A stretch of 64,000 bases of DNA from Streptomyces sp. NBC_01224 (GTDB lineage Bacteria; Actinomycetota; Actinomycetes; Streptomycetales; Streptomycetaceae): the NCBI RefSeq assembly GCF_036002945.1, contig NZ_CP108529.1:5141001-5205000 (forward strand). Reading direction: 5' to 3'. Positions 1-11,024 of the stretch are shown here, piece after piece. Position numbers and translations under genes: made by a program. Each line of letters opens with the position of its first letter. Position 1 is the first letter of the stretch. Under the pieces are notes generated by a model. It did no database searches, was not told the DNA's origin, and saw nothing but the letters and a program-made list of their open reading frames with translations.

Positions 1-2343
<2,343 letters not shown>

Positions 2344-2422
2344 TCAGTTGCTCGCGTCCACTGTGTTAGTTCTGAAATAACGAACGGCCGTGTTGTGTTC
2401 CGGTGTTGGTTAATTTCATAGT

Positions 2423-2541
2423 GTTTCGGTGGTCATTGCGTTAGGGAAACGCCCGGTTACATTCCGAACCCGGAAGCTAAGCCTTTCAGCGCCGATGGTA
2501 CTGCAGGGGGGACCCTGTGGGAGAGTAGGACGCCGCCGAAC
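2423..2541 (+). rRNA. rrf: 5S ribosomal RNA
   Basis: A 119-nt segment starting GTTTCGGTGGTCATTGCG and ending GGACGCCGCCGAAC. The two ends pair (GTTTCGGTGG with CCGCCGAAC) to form helix I, and the interior CCGAACCCGGAAGCTAAGCC is the invariant 5S loop. It lies about 80 bp after the 23S end, the usual Streptomyces 23S-5S spacing, and is followed by a terminator. Confidence 0.97.
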
Positions 2542-2553
2542 TCCTTTTACGGG

Positions 2554-2586
2554 AAAGCCCCGTGCCCTTGTGGCACGGGGCTTTTC
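2554..2586 (+). terminator. Rho-independent terminator of the rrn operon
   Basis: AAGCCCCGTGCC, a short loop, then GGCACGGGGCTTTTCT: a 10+ bp GC stem running into a T tract, 12 bp after the 5S gene. It is placed to end rRNA transcription before the next gene at 2614. Confidence 0.92.
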
Positions 2587-2613
2587 TGCGTTCTGAGCGT
2601 CTAGGCTCGAACC

Positions 2614-3258
2614 ATGCGCTACGAACTGGTCATCTTCGACAACGACGGTGTGCTCGTGGACAGCGAGCCGATCTCCAACACCATCCTGGCCGAGTACCTC
2701 ACGGAGCTCGGTCACCCCACCTCGTACCAGGAGTGTCTTCGCGACTACATGGGGGCTGCCGTGCACCGGGTGCACGATCTCGTCGAGGAGAGGACCGGGG
2801 AGAAGCTGCCCGCGGACTTCGACGAGACGCTTCACTCGCGGGTCTTCGCTGCGTTCCAGCAGGAGCTGGAGCCGGTGGCGGGTGTCGACGATGTGCTGGG
2901 GAAGCTTGTCGCCGACGGTGTCTCCTACTGCGTCGCGTCCTCCAGCAGCCATGAGCGGATCAGGGTCGGGCATCGCAAGACCGGGCTCGACCAGTGGTTC
3001 GAGGAGGAGTGGATCTTCAGCGCGGAGGATGTGGGGGAGGGAAAGCCGGCGCCCGATCTGTTCCTGCGCGCCGCCGAGCGGATGGGCGTACCTCCCGAGC
3101 GGTGCGTCGTCATCGAGGACAGCCCGCTCGGAGTGGAGGCGGCCAGGGCCGCGGGGATGGATGTGTACGGGTTTACGTCGATGATGCCGGCGGACCGGCT
3201 CGCCGGGGTGACCGGGCGCTTCTCCGACATGAGTCAACTGCGGGAAATGCTCGCCTGA
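2614..3258 (+). CDS. HAD-superfamily phosphatase, beta-phosphoglucomutase-like
   Basis: 214 residues, the normal length for subfamily IA HAD hydrolases. Motif I is FDNDGVLVDSEP at residues 8-19; the nucleophile is the Asp of DND, whereas most relatives have DxD with a non-Asn middle residue. Motif II is the Ser run in VASSSSHERI (about 108-117). Motif III Lys is in GEGKPAPDLF (about 141-150), and motif IV is VIEDSPLGVEAA (about 167-178). The small helical cap between motifs I and II is the PGM type. Proteins of this class dephosphorylate small phosphosugars or related metabolites or isomerise hexose phosphates; the substrate cannot be read from sequence. It starts just after the rRNA terminator and is followed by a separate MFS gene 42 bp on, so it may have its own promoter. 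Confidence 0.85.
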   Translation: MRYELVIFDNDGVLVDSEPISNTILAEYLTELGHPTSYQECLRDYMGAAVHRVHDLVEERTGEKLPADFDETLHSRVFAAFQQELEPVAGVDDVLGKLVADGVSYCVASSSSHERIRVGHRKTGLDQWFEEEWIFSAEDVGEGKPAPDLFLRAAERMGVPPERCVVIEDSPLGVEAARAAGMDVYGFTSMMPADRLAGVTGRFSDMSQLREMLA

Positions 3259-3300
3259 TCCATCTACCCATGGGTAGAGACTGGCCCTACGCTCGCGGCC

Positions 3301-4506
3301 ATGACAGATGCTCGTTTGCGGCACGGCAGGGCCTCCCTCGCGTTGAGCTTCTTCGTGCAGGGAGTCACCTTTGCTCTGCTCGTGACGCGGATTCCCGCCA
3401 TCCAGGACCGGTACGGGATATCCGACGGGCTGTTGCCTGTGTTCCTGGCCGCGGTGCCGATCCTTGCCGGGGTGGGCAGCGTGGTCACCGAGAAGGTGGT
3501 CGCGCGGGTGCGGCCCGGGGTCGTACTGAGGTGGGCGCAGCCCGTCGTGCTGCTTGCGCTGCTCGGTGTCGGGGCCGGGAGTGCGTTGTGGGAGGCGGCC
3601 CTGGCGCTCGGTGTGTTCGGGCTTGCCGTCGGGGCGCTCGATGCCTCCATGAACATGATGGGAGTCAGTCTTCAGCGGGCGTACGGGCGTTCCATCATGC
3701 TCGGCTTCCATGCCGCGTACAGCCTGGGCGGTATCGCCGGGGCGTCCATGGCGTGGGCCGGGGCGCACTGGGATCTCTCGCTGCTGGTCTCGTACCTGCC
3801 GGCGGTTGTCGTGCTGCTGCCCGTCGCGTTCATCGGGAGCCGGTGGTACGTCGACGGCGCGTCGGTGGAGAAGGGCCTGGGAGAGGCGCAGGGGAAGGGG
3901 GCCGCCTCGGTCTCCTTCAAGTTGCTGATGCCGCTCTGTCTGGTGATGAGCTTCGCGTACATCGGGGACTCGACGGTGTCCAACTGGAGCGCCAAGTATC
4001 TGCAGGACGTGCTGGGGAGCTCGGAGCAGCTGTCGACCGTTCCGTACAACGTCTACATGGTGACGACGTTGCTGGGGCGGGCTGTCGGGGACTTGGGGGT
4101 GCGGCGGTTCGGGGCTGTGGCCGTGGTGCGGTTCGGGAGTGTGCTGGCTGCTGCCGGGTTCGGTGTGGTGGCGGTGGCCGGTGGGGCGTGGGTCGGGATG
4201 CTCGGGTTCACCCTGCTGGGGCTCGGGCTGTGTGTGATCGTGCCGCAGACGTTCGCCGCTGCCGGGCGGATGTTCCCCGGGGCGAGTGATACGGCCATCG
4301 CACGGTTGAATGTCTTCAACTACGTGGGATTCCTCGTGGGGTCGCCGCTGGTGGGGGCGCTCGGGGACGCCTGGAGCTATCGGGGGGCGATGCTCGTGCC
4401 GATGGTGTTGGTGCTTGCGACGCTCGTGTACGCCAGGTCGTTCGGTGCGGAGCCTGCCCGATACGGTGGCGGGCATGAGCGGCCGCACACAGTTGATGTG
4501 GGATGA
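3301..4506 (+). CDS. MFS transporter
   Basis: 401 residues with about 12 hydrophobic segments and a short polar N-terminus, as in 12-TM major facilitator proteins. The pattern (FFVQGVTFALLVTRIPAIQDRYGIS at the start of TM1 and a conserved ALDASMNMMGVSLQRAYGR loop after TM4) is that of the YbjJ/fucose-permease-like branch. The membrane location is certain from hydropathy; the substrate is unknown. The C-terminus overlaps the start of the following deacetylase gene by 32 bp, which suggests co-transcription and possibly a related substrate. Confidence 0.88.
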   Translation: MTDARLRHGRASLALSFFVQGVTFALLVTRIPAIQDRYGISDGLLPVFLAAVPILAGVGSVVTEKVVARVRPGVVLRWAQPVVLLALLGVGAGSALWEAALALGVFGLAVGALDASMNMMGVSLQRAYGRSIMLGFHAAYSLGGIAGASMAWAGAHWDLSLLVSYLPAVVVLLPVAFIGSRWYVDGASVEKGLGEAQGKGAASVSFKLLMPLCLVMSFAYIGDSTVSNWSAKYLQDVLGSSEQLSTVPYNVYMVTTLLGRAVGDLGVRRFGAVAVVRFGSVLAAAGFGVVAVAGGAWVGMLGFTLLGLGLCVIVPQTFAAAGRMFPGASDTAIARLNVFNYVGFLVGSPLVGALGDAWSYRGAMLVPMVLVLATLVYARSFGAEPARYGGGHERPHTVDVG

Positions 4507-5647
4507 CGCAGTAACGGGATACGACTTCGGGGAAAGCCATCCGATGGACCCCGTCAGACTCGCCCTGACGATGGGGCTGGTGCGGGCGTTCGGGCTGGAC
4601 GGTGCGGTGGATGTGGTGGCGGCCAAGCCCGCCGGGGAGTCCACACTGCGGCTCGTGCACCGCGAGGACTATGTGGCCGCCGTACGCGCCGCCTCGGCGG
4701 ATCCGAAACACGCCGACCAGAACTACGGTCTCGGGACGGTCGACGATCCCGCGTTCGCGGGGATGCATGAGGTGTCGGCGCTGATCGCCGGGCAGTCGGT
4801 GGCTGCGGCCGAGGCGGTGTGGCGGGGTGACACCGCGCATGCCGTGAACTTCGCGGGCGGGCTGCACCACGCCATGCCGGGCGGTGCGGCGGGGTTCTGC
4901 ATCTACAACGATCCGGCGCTCGCCATCGCGCGGCTGCTGGAGCTGGGTGCCGAGCGGGTCGCGTACATCGATGTGGATGTGCACCACGGGGATGGGGTGC
5001 AGGCGGCCTTCTGGGAGGATCCGCGGGTCCTGACAGTGTCGCTGCACGAGCACCCGCGCACGCTCTTCCCGCAGACCGGCTGGCCGGAGGAGACCGGCTC
5101 CGGGGTAGGTGAGGGCAGTGCGGTGAATGTGGCGCTGCCGGCCGGTACGGGGGACGCGGGGTGGCTGCGGGCGTTCCATGCGGTGGTGCCGGAGCTGCTG
5201 GCGGACTTCCGGCCGCAGGTGCTGGTGAGTCAGCACGGGGCCGATACGCATTTCGAGGATCCCCTCGCTCATTTCGCGGTGTCGCTGGACGCGCAGCGGG
5301 TGGTGATGGCGGCCTGTCACGATCTGGCCCATGAGTACGCGGAGGGCGGGCGCTGGGTGGCGCTCGGCGGGGGCGGTTACGCGGTGGTCGATGTGGTGCC
5401 GCGGTCCTGGACGCATCTGGTGGGGATCGCCGCGCATGCGCCGGTGGACCCGGAGTCGGTGATTCCGACCTCGTGGCGGGACGAGGTCTATGCCCGGACG
5501 CGGCAGCTGGGGCCGGCCCGGATGACGGACGGGCGTACTCCTTCCTGGAAGTCGTGGGAGGAGGGGTACGATCCCGCGGACCGGCTGGATCAGGCGGTGC
5601 TGGCGACCAGGCGGGCGGCGTTCCCGTTGCGGGGGCTGCTGACCTGA
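4475..5647 (+). CDS. acuC: Acetoin utilisation/histone deacetylase-family zinc amidohydrolase (AcuC-like)
   Basis: 390 residues counted from the ATG at 4475, which begins MSGRTQLMWDD; longer readings upstream in this frame have no homology-like sequence. Class I/II deacetylase signatures are in order: HHAMPGGAAGFCIYNDPA (tandem His of the active site, about residues 130-147), IDVDVHHGDGVQ (Asp-x-His zinc ligands, about 166-177), and SQHGADTHFEDPL with the second zinc Asp. These enzymes remove acyl groups from protein lysines; AcuC in Bacillus acts on acetyl-CoA synthetase. Here it is translationally coupled to an MFS gene rather than to an acu operon, so the physiological target is open. Confidence 0.87.
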   Translation: MSGRTQLMWDDAVTGYDFGESHPMDPVRLALTMGLVRAFGLDGAVDVVAAKPAGESTLRLVHREDYVAAVRAASADPKHADQNYGLGTVDDPAFAGMHEVSALIAGQSVAAAEAVWRGDTAHAVNFAGGLHHAMPGGAAGFCIYNDPALAIARLLELGAERVAYIDVDVHHGDGVQAAFWEDPRVLTVSLHEHPRTLFPQTGWPEETGSGVGEGSAVNVALPAGTGDAGWLRAFHAVVPELLADFRPQVLVSQHGADTHFEDPLAHFAVSLDAQRVVMAACHDLAHEYAEGGRWVALGGGGYAVVDVVPRSWTHLVGIAAHAPVDPESVIPTSWRDEVYARTRQLGPARMTDGRTPSWKSWEEGYDPADRLDQAVLATRRAAFPLRGLLT

Positions 5648-5769
5648 GGCGGGCGGGGGCGGTCGCAGTGTGGCCGTTTCCGTGCGGTGGTGAGGAATGG
5701 TTACGCCAACTGTGGGGTGTGAGCGGGCTTCTGGCCCCCCGTCCGGGTGATTCGGGGAGCATCGGTGGG

Positions 5770-6585
5770 GTGTTGAGCACCGGAGCGCTGCGTGCGCATC
5801 TGCTGGCGGCCCGGCTGGCCGGGCCCGTGGCCACATCGAGGGAAGTGAGTCTGCGGAGCTATCGGCTCTTCGCGGCCCGCGACCCGCGGGTGATGCTCGG
5901 CCTCGACCCCGAACGGGGCTGGAGAGAGCCCGATCTTCTTCGTCTCATGGCCGACAAGTGCGGGGTTTCGGACGATCCTGCTCATGTTTCGGGCCCTGAT
6001 GTGATTGATCCGGAGCGGACCCTGGCAGGTCTGGATGCCTTTGCCGTGCGGCTGTCGTATGCCGCGGTCCGGCGGGCGCCGGTGCTGTTCGGAACCGGTC
6101 ATCCGCACCGGCTGCTCGGCTTCTACGCAGAGCTGGCAGACGCCATGTCGGCGGCCGGGTGCCCCGTACTCACCCCCGCGCAGGGGAGATGTATCGACAT
6201 AACGGCCCGGTTCGGCGTACGCACGTACAGCCTCGACTACGTACGAGGTGTCGCGATGGTGCGCGAACCCGGCGTGCGGGCTCCCGGTGGTGACACCGGC
6301 GCACACACCCATTCGCCGCTGCCGGTCCGGGTGGCTCTGGAGGCGGTTGCGGAAGGTTGCGGGCGGCTGCCGGAACTGGTCGTCGGGGACCACGGATGGG
6401 TCTGCGGGGCAGGTCAGCTGGGCATCGAGGCGATCGGGCTCGCGGATACGGACGATCCGGCGCTGTTCGTCGGGGAGGCCGAGGGGCAGGTGTCGGTCGC
6501 CGTTCCGCTCGACGATGCCGTGCCCTCCGCCTACTACTGGCCACTCACTCGCTATGTACTCAATCGGGCGTGTCTGTCACAGTAG
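5770..6585 (+). CDS. Phosphatase-like conserved actinobacterial protein
   Basis: 271 residues from the GTG at 5770, which begins VLSTGALRAHLLAARLAG; a GGGGAG ribosome-binding site lies 9 bp upstream. I do not see a catalytic motif of a named phosphatase family. The recognisable stretches are RRAPVLFGTGHPHRLLGFY (about 106-124), YSLDYVRGVAMVREPG and GDHGWVCGAGQLGIEAIGLADTDDP (about 208-232), typical of a Streptomyces protein usually labelled phosphatase and found beside a BldC-like gene. No signal peptide or membrane segment. A reading frame continues upstream to about 5473, but that part overlaps the deacetylase gene and looks non-coding. Confidence 0.7.
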   Translation: MLSTGALRAHLLAARLAGPVATSREVSLRSYRLFAARDPRVMLGLDPERGWREPDLLRLMADKCGVSDDPAHVSGPDVIDPERTLAGLDAFAVRLSYAAVRRAPVLFGTGHPHRLLGFYAELADAMSAAGCPVLTPAQGRCIDITARFGVRTYSLDYVRGVAMVREPGVRAPGGDTGAHTHSPLPVRVALEAVAEGCGRLPELVVGDHGWVCGAGQLGIEAIGLADTDDPALFVGEAEGQVSVAVPLDDAVPSAYYWPLTRYVLNRACLSQ

Positions 6586-6713
6586 GCGGCCGATCGTCTC
6601 TCCTCTTCCCCACTCGCATCACACGCCCCTAATCTGGGGAGTGAGCGCACAACGACGAAGAGTCACCGGAGGGGAAGCCGGTGCGCGTCTCGTGCGGAAG
6701 GTACAGGTGGGTC

Positions 6714-6926
6714 ATGGCTGCTGGCAGCGAGAGGCCTCTCAACGAGGTCAAGTTTCTGACTGTGGCGGAAGTCGCCTCGGTCATGAGGGTGTCGAAGATG
6801 ACCGTGTACCGCTTGGTGCACAGCGGTCATCTGCCGGCGATCCGGGTGGGAAGGTCCTTCCGGGTTCCGGAGCAAGCGGTTCACGAGTATCTCCGCGAGT
6901 CCTTTGTGGGGGTGGAGTCCGCCTGA
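6714..6926 (+). CDS. BldC-like MerR-type/excisionase DNA-binding protein
   Basis: 70 residues. Almost the whole protein is one winged-helix domain: FLTVAEVASVMRVSKMTVYR (helix-turn-helix, residues about 12-31), LVHSGHLPAIRVGRSFRVPE (wing, about 32-51) and a C-terminal helix EQAVHEYLRES. This matches the BldC/excisionase fold that binds direct repeats as head-to-tail oligomers. It is a BldC relative, not necessarily BldC itself. ATG at 6714 was chosen because MAAGSERPLNEVKF is the conserved N-terminus. It has its own gap upstream (128 bp) and is followed by a tiny basic protein gene. Confidence 0.85.
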   Translation: MAAGSERPLNEVKFLTVAEVASVMRVSKMTVYRLVHSGHLPAIRVGRSFRVPEQAVHEYLRESFVGVESA

Positions 6927-7036
6927 GGTTCACCTCGGATTACGCCCCTCACGCGGTGGCGGGTAGGCTAGGCCGACGTAGGTCGTGTGGGCCCAGACGC
7001 CCCGCACCAGTGAAGAAGAAGTGAGCGAGGGTAGTC

Positions 7037-7135
7037 GTGGGCTCTGTTATCAAGAAGCGGCGCAAGCGGATGGCCAAGAAGAAGCACCGCAAGCTGCTCA
7101 AGCGCACGCGCGTTCAGCGTCGCAACAAGAAGTAA
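7037..7135 (+). CDS. AURKAIP1/COX24-domain small basic protein (bS22-type ribosomal protein)
   Basis: A 32-residue ORF, GTG at 7037 to TAA at 7135, reading MGSVIKKRRKRMAKKKHRKL and ending KRTRVQRRNKK; about half of the residues are Lys or Arg. The family is known as bS22 in mycobacterial ribosomes, where it sits between the subunits. A GAGCGAGGGTAG stretch precedes the start. It is followed by a perfect 14-bp GC hairpin (7157-7189) with no T tract, which may end transcription or protect the 3' end. Confidence 0.88.
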   Translation: MGSVIKKRRKRMAKKKHRKLLKRTRVQRRNKK

Positions 7136-7156
7136 GCGAACGCAGTTCGTGTATCC

Positions 7157-7189
7157 GCAGCCCTCCCGCCGACATGGCGGGAGGGCTGC
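7157..7189 (+). terminator. Hairpin downstream of the 32-residue protein gene
   Basis: GCAGCCCTCCCGCC, loop GACAT, then GGCGGGAGGGCTGC: 14 perfect base pairs beginning 22 bp after the stop codon. There is no T run, so termination is plausible but not certain. Confidence 0.55.
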
Positions 7190-7323
7190 GGTGCGTTGTG
7201 GGGCGGCACGTACGCGCATTCGGACCAAAGACTTGGCAGAAGGCCGCCGTGCGGTCATCACAGGGCAACATCCACCCGCTACGGTGACGGCCAGGGGAAA
7301 CCTTTCGACGGAAGGCGCTGATC

Positions 7324-8418
7324 TTGGGGAAGGTCGTGCTGGTCACGGGAGCGGCCCGGCAACTGGGCGGCCGCTTCGTGCGGCGCATCCGGCGTGATCC
7401 GGAAGTGGACCGGGTGATCGCCGTGGACGCGGTCGCGCCCGGACACCAGTTGGGCGACGCCGACTTCGTGCGCGCGGACATCCGCCAGCCCGCGATCGCC
7501 AGAGTCCTCGCCGAGCACTCCGTCGACACGGTCGTCCATCTGGACGTCTCCGCCAAGACGGTCGGGACGGGTGGCCGGACGGCGGTCAAGGAGACCAACG
7601 TCATCGGCACCATGCAGCTGCTCGGTGCCTGCCAGAAGGCGCCGAGCGTGCGGCGGCTGGTGATCAAATCCAGCACGAATGTGTACGGCTCCGCGCCCCG
7701 CGATCCTGCGGTCTTCACCGAGACCACCCCGCCCAAGTCCCTGCCGAGCGGGGGCTTCGCCAAGGACGTGGTGGAGGTCGAGGGGTACGTACGGGGCTTC
7801 GCGCGCCGTCGGCCGGACGTCGCCGTGTGCGTGCTCAGGTTCGCGAACATCCTGGGGCCGGAGGCGGATTCGCCGCTCGCCGACTATCTGTCGCTGCCCG
7901 TACTGCCGACGGTGTTCGGATACGACCCGAGGCTCCAGTTCGTGCACGAGGACGATGTCGTCGACGTACTGGGAATCGCCTCGCGAGAGCCGAGGCGCGG
8001 GACGCTGAACAGCGGCACCTTCAACATTGCCGGGGACGGTGTGCTGTTGCTCTCGCAGTGCTCGCGGCGGCTGGGGCGGCCGACGATGCCGCTGCTGCTG
8101 CCCGCCGTCACCTGGGTCGGCCAGGCACTGCGTACGGTCGGCATGACGGACTTCTCGCCGGAGCAGATCCGGCTGCTCACCCACGGCCGGGTGGTCTCCA
8201 CCGTCCAGATGCGCGAGACCCTGGGATTCCACCCGCGGTTCAGTACCGCGGAGACGTTCGCGGAGTTTGCGCGCAGTCAGGGGCCGGGACTGCTGCCGCC
8301 GGAGGCGGTGGGCAGGGCGGTCGACCGACTGGCCGCCATGCCGTTCGCCGGGGCGGCCGGCGATGTTCCGGGGAACACCGGGGCGGGCGACACACACCCG
8401 ACCCCCAGCGCCAGGTAG
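7324..8418 (+). CDS. NAD-dependent epimerase/dehydratase family protein (extended SDR)
   Basis: 364 residues. TTG start at 7324, 8 bp after GGAAGG. The N-terminal Rossmann motif is VLVTGAARQLGGRFV (residues 4-18), an acidic residue follows beta-2 (VIAVDAVAP), and the active-site region contains SSTNVYGSAP with the Ser and Tyr of the SDR triad; the Lys is likely in FAKDVVEVEGYV. The extended C-terminal substrate domain is present. The reaction is unknown. It is followed after 15 bp by an acyltransferase gene, so the two probably form one transcription unit involved in envelope or lipid metabolism (inference). Confidence 0.8.
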   Translation: MGKVVLVTGAARQLGGRFVRRIRRDPEVDRVIAVDAVAPGHQLGDADFVRADIRQPAIARVLAEHSVDTVVHLDVSAKTVGTGGRTAVKETNVIGTMQLLGACQKAPSVRRLVIKSSTNVYGSAPRDPAVFTETTPPKSLPSGGFAKDVVEVEGYVRGFARRRPDVAVCVLRFANILGPEADSPLADYLSLPVLPTVFGYDPRLQFVHEDDVVDVLGIASREPRRGTLNSGTFNIAGDGVLLLSQCSRRLGRPTMPLLLPAVTWVGQALRTVGMTDFSPEQIRLLTHGRVVSTVQMRETLGFHPRFSTAETFAEFARSQGPGLLPPEAVGRAVDRLAAMPFAGAAGDVPGNTGAGDTHPTPSAR

Positions 8419-8433
8419 AGGAGCGCACCGACG

Positions 8434-9501
8434 ATGGCGGATGCCAAGGTCATTCCGTTCGACGACGACCGTTCGCGGTCGGGCGGCTCGCCGCGCTCTG
8501 CGCGACGCCGGTCCGCAGGGGGCGGCAGCCGGGGCCAGGGGCCCTCGGCGGCCTCCGTGGTCGGCACTGCGGCCGTCAGTGCCCTTCCCGGGCAGCAGGA
8601 CGCCTCGCTGCCGCAGGAGGAGCCCCAGCAGGCCGGGCAGCCCCTGGAGGGGGTCGAGCGCGGTGGCTGGGACCGGCGGATCGCCGGCGGGCTCGCGTTC
8701 CTGCGTCGGCGGGTCACCGGTGAGTACGACGTCGACGAGTTCGGGTACGACAAGGAGCTGACCGATCAGGTCCTGATGTCGATGTTGCGGCCGATGTACG
8801 AGAAGTACTTCCGGGTCGAGGTGAAGGGCATTGAGAACATCCCGTCCGACGGCGGGGCGCTCATCGTGTCCAATCACTCGGGGACGCTGCCGCTCGACGG
8901 GCTGATGCTCCAGGTCGCGGTGCACGACAACCATCCGGCGGGGCGGCATCTGAGGCTGCTCGCCGCTGATCTCGTCTTCATGCTGCCGGTGGTCAACGAG
9001 CTTGCCCGCAAGGCCGGGCACACGCTGGCCTGCGCGGAGGACGCGGAGCGGCTGCTGCGGCGGGGCGAGGTCGTCGGGGTGATGCCGGAAGGCTTCAAGG
9101 GCATCGGCAAGCCGTTCGGCGAGCGGTACAAGCTGCAGCGCTTCGGGCGGGGCGGCTTTGTCTCCACGGCGTTGCGGGCCGGGGTGCCGATCGTTCCGTG
9201 CTCGATCGTGGGGGCGGAGGAGATCTACCCGATGATCGGCAGTTCGAAGACGCTGGCGCGGCTGCTGGGGTTTCCGTACTTCCCGATCACGCCGACGTTT
9301 CCCTGGCTGGGGCCGCTCGGGGCGGTGCCGTTGCCGACGAAGTGGACGATCCAGTTCGGGGAGCCGATCTCCACGAGTGGGTATCCGGTGGAGGCGGCGG
9401 AGGACCCGATGCTGATGTTCAATCTGACGGATCAGGTGCGGGAGCAGATTCAGCACACGCTGTACAAGCTGTTGGTGCAGCGGAGGTCGGTGTTCTTCTG
9501 A
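8434..9501 (+). CDS. Lysophospholipid acyltransferase family protein (PlsC-like)
   Basis: 355 residues. The first 70 are a charged, low-complexity Arg/Gly/Pro/Gln-rich extension. The acyltransferase domain follows, with the catalytic HX4D motif in NHSGTLPLD (about 149-157) and motif III MPEGFKGIGK (about 213-222). Members acylate lysophosphatidate or related glycerolipids at the membrane face; no clear transmembrane helix is present, so it is probably peripheral. It lies 15 bp after the epimerase gene and faces rsbN convergently, with a bidirectional hairpin between them. Confidence 0.85.
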   Translation: MADAKVIPFDDDRSRSGGSPRSARRRSAGGGSRGQGPSAASVVGTAAVSALPGQQDASLPQEEPQQAGQPLEGVERGGWDRRIAGGLAFLRRRVTGEYDVDEFGYDKELTDQVLMSMLRPMYEKYFRVEVKGIENIPSDGGALIVSNHSGTLPLDGLMLQVAVHDNHPAGRHLRLLAADLVFMLPVVNELARKAGHTLACAEDAERLLRRGEVVGVMPEGFKGIGKPFGERYKLQRFGRGGFVSTALRAGVPIVPCSIVGAEEIYPMIGSSKTLARLLGFPYFPITPTFPWLGPLGAVPLPTKWTIQFGEPISTSGYPVEAAEDPMLMFNLTDQVREQIQHTLYKLLVQRRSVFF

Positions 9502-9557
9502 GGGGTGCGCGCGAGGAGTGCCGGGGGCGCCGCCCGGTGGGCGCTGTGTCCTCAGTC

Positions 9558-9594
9558 GCCGGACGGGCTTGATGGTGCTGAATGCCCGTCCGGC
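9558..9594. terminator. Bidirectional hairpin between acyltransferase gene and rsbN
   Basis: GCCGGACGGGC and its exact complement GCCCGTCCGGC (11 bp) flank a 15-nt loop in the gap between two convergent genes. The right side is followed by AATTGAG, not a T tract. Confidence 0.65.
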
Positions 9595-9608
9595 AATTGA
9601 GGGTTGCG

Positions 9609-10799
9609 CTAGTCGTTCAGGTTCTCGCCGTTGATTCCCAGGCCAGGGAGCAGGCCGGGTAGGAGCGGGGGCAGGGTTACGTCCGGGGTGGGTGTGGGGC
9701 TGAGACGGCCGTCGGTGGACGGGGTGGTGCCCGGGGGCGGGGTGCCGAGGAGGCCGTCCGTGCCGCCGGTGATCAGGCCGTCGGACGGGGTGCTGTCGGA
9801 GTCGGACGGATGGGGCGAGGCGCTGTCGCCCGTACGGCCCTGTGAGGCCTCCGGTGACGAGGGCGAGGACTGGTCCGTACGGGACGGTCCTGTGCCCTGC
9901 TCCGTTTCGTCCGACTGTTGGGAACCGCTGCTCCTGCCCGGGGTGCGGGGCAGCAGCGACTGCAGCGGTTCGACTTCATCGTCTATGGCGTCGAAGACCG
10001 AGCTGACCTGGTCGCCGACATCGGTCAGCTGTACGGGCAGCCGGTCGCGCAGGCTGCTCCAGCTGTCGCGGTGCGAGCGGGAGAAGGACTCCAGGGTCTG
10101 GATCGGGCCGATGGCGCCGTCCCGCTGGTAGGCGGAGTGGAGCAGGCGGTGGCCCTCGGTGGCGTCGTGCGTCATGCCGTTGAGCGTGCGCCTGACCTCG
10201 CCGAGCTGTTCGTGGTCCAGATCGCCGGAGCGGGCGCGCTCCATCAGTCGGCGCGCTTCGCTGAGCCGGGTCGATGCCTGGTCGAGGTAGACCTCCCCGC
10301 GGTCGGCATCGCCGCTGGCCATGCCGAGGTGGATGTCCTCCATGCCGCGCTTTAGCCCGTACAGCGAATCACCCGGCAGGGCGTCGGAACTGGCAGCGGC
10401 CACTCCGCCGAAGGCTCCCGCCGCCACACCGACGGTGAGTCCGCCGGCCGCGAGGCCCTTCGCCCAGCGTGAGCGCGGACGCAATTTCCGGAGCGGGGAG
10501 GCCCGGTGGGCCCCCTTGGTCCGTTGCTCGGGCACCGTAGGGCCCGCGGACGCACCGCCCTCGGCGATCATGGCTTCCATGGCGGCGACGAGCTGGGCTC
10601 GCTGCACCACTTTGACTTCGGGATCCAACTCCGGCCGCGGTAGCTCACCGAGGCCGTTCGCCAGGGCCAACAGCGTTCCGTGGTCGGCCGGTTCGGCCGG
10701 TTCCTCGGGCTGTACGGCCGCCGCACCGCGGAGCGACTGCTCCTCCAGGGCCTGGGCGAAGGCGTTCGCCCGCCGGTGTGCCGAAACGTTTGCGATCAC
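9609..10799 (-). CDS. rsbN: RsbN-type membrane anti-sigma factor for sigma-BldN (DUF5667)
   Basis: 396 residues. I place the start at the GTG at 10799 (VIANVSAHRRANAFAQALEE) because GGAGGT sits 7 bp before it; the GTG at 10808 overlaps that same site. Residues 1-85 are the cytoplasmic sigma-binding part. A single hydrophobic segment follows (about 115-137, WAKGLAAGGLTVGVAAGAFG), then a DUF5667 domain (about 138-285) outside the membrane and a Ser/Pro/Thr-rich tail to the end. RsbN in S. coelicolor and S. venezuelae holds sigma-BldN inactive and is encoded directly downstream of bldN, as here. A candidate ECF-type promoter lies at 10930-10958. Confidence 0.9.
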   Translation of the reverse strand: MIANVSAHRRANAFAQALEEQSLRGAAAVQPEEPAEPADHGTLLALANGLGELPRPELDPEVKVVQRAQLVAAMEAMIAEGGASAGPTVPEQRTKGAHRASPLRKLRPRSRWAKGLAAGGLTVGVAAGAFGGVAAASSDALPGDSLYGLKRGMEDIHLGMASGDADRGEVYLDQASTRLSEARRLMERARSGDLDHEQLGEVRRTLNGMTHDATEGHRLLHSAYQRDGAIGPIQTLESFSRSHRDSWSSLRDRLPVQLTDVGDQVSSVFDAIDDEVEPLQSLLPRTPGRSSGSQQSDETEQGTGPSRTDQSSPSSPEASQGRTGDSASPHPSDSDSTPSDGLITGGTDGLLGTPPPGTTPSTDGRLSPTPTPDVTLPPLLPGLLPGLGINGENLND

Positions 10800-10929
10800 T
10801 GGCGGCACCTCCTCTCGTCATGACGGTCGACTCCCCTGGGGGTCCGGATAGTTGCACACCTTGAGCGCTTCCACACGAAAGAGTGAGTGTCGGCGGACAT
10901 GGGGTGACGACAGGGGGCCTGCAACCGGC

Positions 10930-10958
10930 ACAACGAGGGGCGCGGCACTTGGGTTACG
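10930..10958 (-). promoter_or_regulatory. Candidate sigma-BldN-type promoter of rsbN
   Basis: On the minus strand CGTAAC (-35) is followed after 17 bp by CGTTGT (-10), about 130 bp before the rsbN start. The CGTAAC/CGTT pairing is the kind of ECF promoter sigma-BldN is reported to use, and rsbN is a known sigma-BldN target. The assignment here is by inspection only. Confidence 0.55.
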
Positions 10959-11024
10959 CACGAAGGATGATCGGACCAGTGCGTGATGAACATATCGCCG
11001 AGAGTGATTCGGCCGGGAGCGGGG

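Noticed and set aside
2587..2613. A tRNA gene after the 5S gene
   Set aside because: No cloverleaf or TTCGAATC-type T-loop is present between the terminator and the HAD gene.
2416..4644. A 742-residue minus-strand frame
   Set aside because: It is antisense to the 5S gene, HAD and MFS genes and has the His/Pro/Arg-rich composition of a high-GC shadow frame.
7279..9456. A 725-residue minus-strand frame
   Set aside because: Antisense to the epimerase and acyltransferase genes; composition is typical of a shadow frame.
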